Assembly (NCBI GenBank): GCA_016342385.1
Contig: JAEINM010000222.1
Location: 1 to 6,893, forward strand
DNA length: 6,893 nucleotides
Direction of reading: 5' to 3'
Origin: Spirochaetaceae bacterium
GTDB taxonomy: Bacteria; Spirochaetota; Spirochaetia; DSM-2461
Positions 6,134-6,893 of the stretch are shown one piece after another. Position 1 is the first letter of the stretch; each line of letters opens with the position of its first letter. The position numbers were made by a program, and so were the translations under genes. Below the pieces are notes generated by a model that was not told the origin of the DNA, did not search any database, and saw only the letters and a list, made by a program, of their open reading frames with translations.

Positions 6134-6884
6134 GGGTATAACAAAAATATATAAAATGGGTGATGTCGAGGTTAAAGCTCTCGACGGGATTGATCTTGAA
6201 ATTGCCGAACACGAATTTATCTGTATTATGGGAGCCAGTGGTTCGGGGAAGTCCACACTGATGAATATTATAGGTTGTCTCGATAAACCGAGTGAGGGAT
6301 TTTATTCTCTTGATGGATCTGATGTCTCCTCTCTGACCAGTGGTGAACTGGCGGATATCCGGAATAAAAAAGTCGGTTTTGTTTTCCAGACATTTAATCT
6401 TCTCCCGCGGATGACAGCCCACAGAAATGTTGAACTGCCCCTGATTTATGCCGGGGATGGAGACAAAGAGAGGAAAAAGAGAACAGCTCTAGCTCTGGAA
6501 AAGGTGGAACTGTCCGATCGGGCAAAGCACAAGCCGAACGAGATGTCCGGAGGTCAGAGACAGCGGGTTGCCATTGCCCGGGCCCTGGTAAATGATCCCA
6601 GTATCCTTTTCGCCGATGAACCGACGGGAAATCTCGATTCCCGGACAGGACTGGCTATAATGGCTCTTTTTCAGAAACTTCACAGAGAGGAGGGCGCCAC
6701 CATTGTCATGGTTACCCATGAAATGGATATTGCCCTTCATGCTTCGAGGATCATACACCTGAAAGACGGGAAGATAATCGGAGATGAGAAAATTGAAAAG
6801 CCCAAAGATGCACAGGCGGAATACAGAGCCGTTGCCGATCTCGATGTTGACAATCTTTCCGATGCCATATCGAAACACGAGTAG
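6120..6884 (+). CDS. ABC transporter ATP-binding protein, MacB/LolD type
   Basis: This 254-residue protein is a complete nucleotide-binding domain that powers export by ATP hydrolysis at the inner membrane. Motifs in order: Walker A GASGSGKST (38-46, K44), Q-loop Q90 in VFQTFNLLP, signature MSGGQRQR (142-149), Walker B ILFADE (162-167, E167), D-loop NLDS (171-174) and H-loop H200 in VMVTHE. The wording FQTFNLLPRMTAHRNVELPL and DEPTGNLDS is typical of the MacB/LolD/FtsE-like group that partners FtsX-fold permeases. The last 30 or so residues, after KDGKIIGDEKI, are a charged tail beyond the usual domain end. The start is ATG 6120, which overlaps the adaptor's last 14 bases; the frame is open back to 6054, but the N-terminus MIILKGITKIYK is the normal family beginning. 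The ribosome binding site is weak (GAGG at 6101-6104 is distant), so translation is probably coupled to the adaptor. The permease is not fused and should be encoded downstream of 6893. Confidence 0.95.
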   Translation: MIILKGITKIYKMGDVEVKALDGIDLEIAEHEFICIMGASGSGKSTLMNIIGCLDKPSEGFYSLDGSDVSSLTSGELADIRNKKVGFVFQTFNLLPRMTAHRNVELPLIYAGDGDKERKKRTALALEKVELSDRAKHKPNEMSGGQRQRVAIARALVNDPSILFADEPTGNLDSRTGLAIMALFQKLHREEGATIVMVTHEMDIALHASRIIHLKDGKIIGDEKIEKPKDAQAEYRAVADLDVDNLSDAISKHE

Positions 6885-6893
6885 AGAGACTCT

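Noticed and set aside
5671..6878. Several minus-strand frames opposite the adaptor and ATPase genes
   Set aside because: All are antisense to genes with complete motif sets and have no motifs of their own.
1..6893. CRISPR arrays, tRNA or rRNA genes, insertion sequences, riboswitches
   Set aside because: No repeated spacer-like units, cloverleaf structures, transposase motifs or long structured leaders were seen; all spacers are under 90 bases.

Overview
The window looks like chromosomal DNA from a diderm (Gram-negative-type) bacterium with AT-leaning composition. Two things support the diderm reading: a periplasmic adaptor protein with a TolC-docking motif, and envelope-directed gene content. 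The AT-rich intergenic spacers, the strong AAGG/AAGGAG ribosome binding sites and the Rrf2 / patatin / Yip1 / ABC-efflux mix would fit a spirochaete-like genome, but that is a weak impression from content and cannot be settled without a search. I see no rRNA, tRNA, CRISPR array, insertion sequence or phage gene. Gene density is high; every base from 1 to 6884 is either in a gene or in a spacer of under 90 bases.

Layout. (1) Bases 1-2058, minus strand: the first 686 codons of a large membrane histidine kinase (two membrane segments, large extracytoplasmic helical domain, HAMP-like linker, PAS-like domain, HDFNN-type H-box, start of the ATPase domain). It runs off the left edge. (2) Bases 2059-2141: a compact divergent promoter region with a 19-bp AT-rich inverted repeat. 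(3) Bases 2142-2591, plus strand: an Rrf2-family winged-helix regulator with four cysteines in the iron-sulfur position, closed by a clear intrinsic terminator. (4) Bases 2669-4027: a 452-residue patatin-like lipid hydrolase with a complete Ser-Asp dyad and an unassigned C-terminal region of about 160 residues. (5) Bases 4090-6884: a tight run of three genes, namely a five-helix Yip1-type membrane protein, a MacA-like periplasmic adaptor and a MacB/LolD-type ABC ATPase. They are joined by a 10-base gap and then a 14-base overlap. The matching permease is not in the window and is expected just past the right edge.

How the parts may work together. The adaptor and ATPase are two parts of a tripartite ABC efflux or envelope-export machine whose permease (and possibly TolC-like channel) should follow. 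The Yip1-like protein is almost certainly cotranscribed with them. The patatin gene sits 62 bases upstream on the same strand and may or may not share transcripts. The Rrf2 regulator is divergent from the kinase; the inverted repeat between them overlaps the kinase's best candidate -35 box, so one bound regulator could control both genes. That regulatory link, and any link from regulator or kinase to the efflux genes, is inference.

No wholly new system is evident. The items most worth a second look are the shared Rrf2/kinase operator, the possible Fe-S site of the regulator, the terminator that also carries a promoter-like -35 box, the unassigned patatin tail, the Yip1 protein inside an efflux operon, the asymmetric acidic insertion in the adaptor hairpin, and a GATC-rich palindrome inside the kinase gene.
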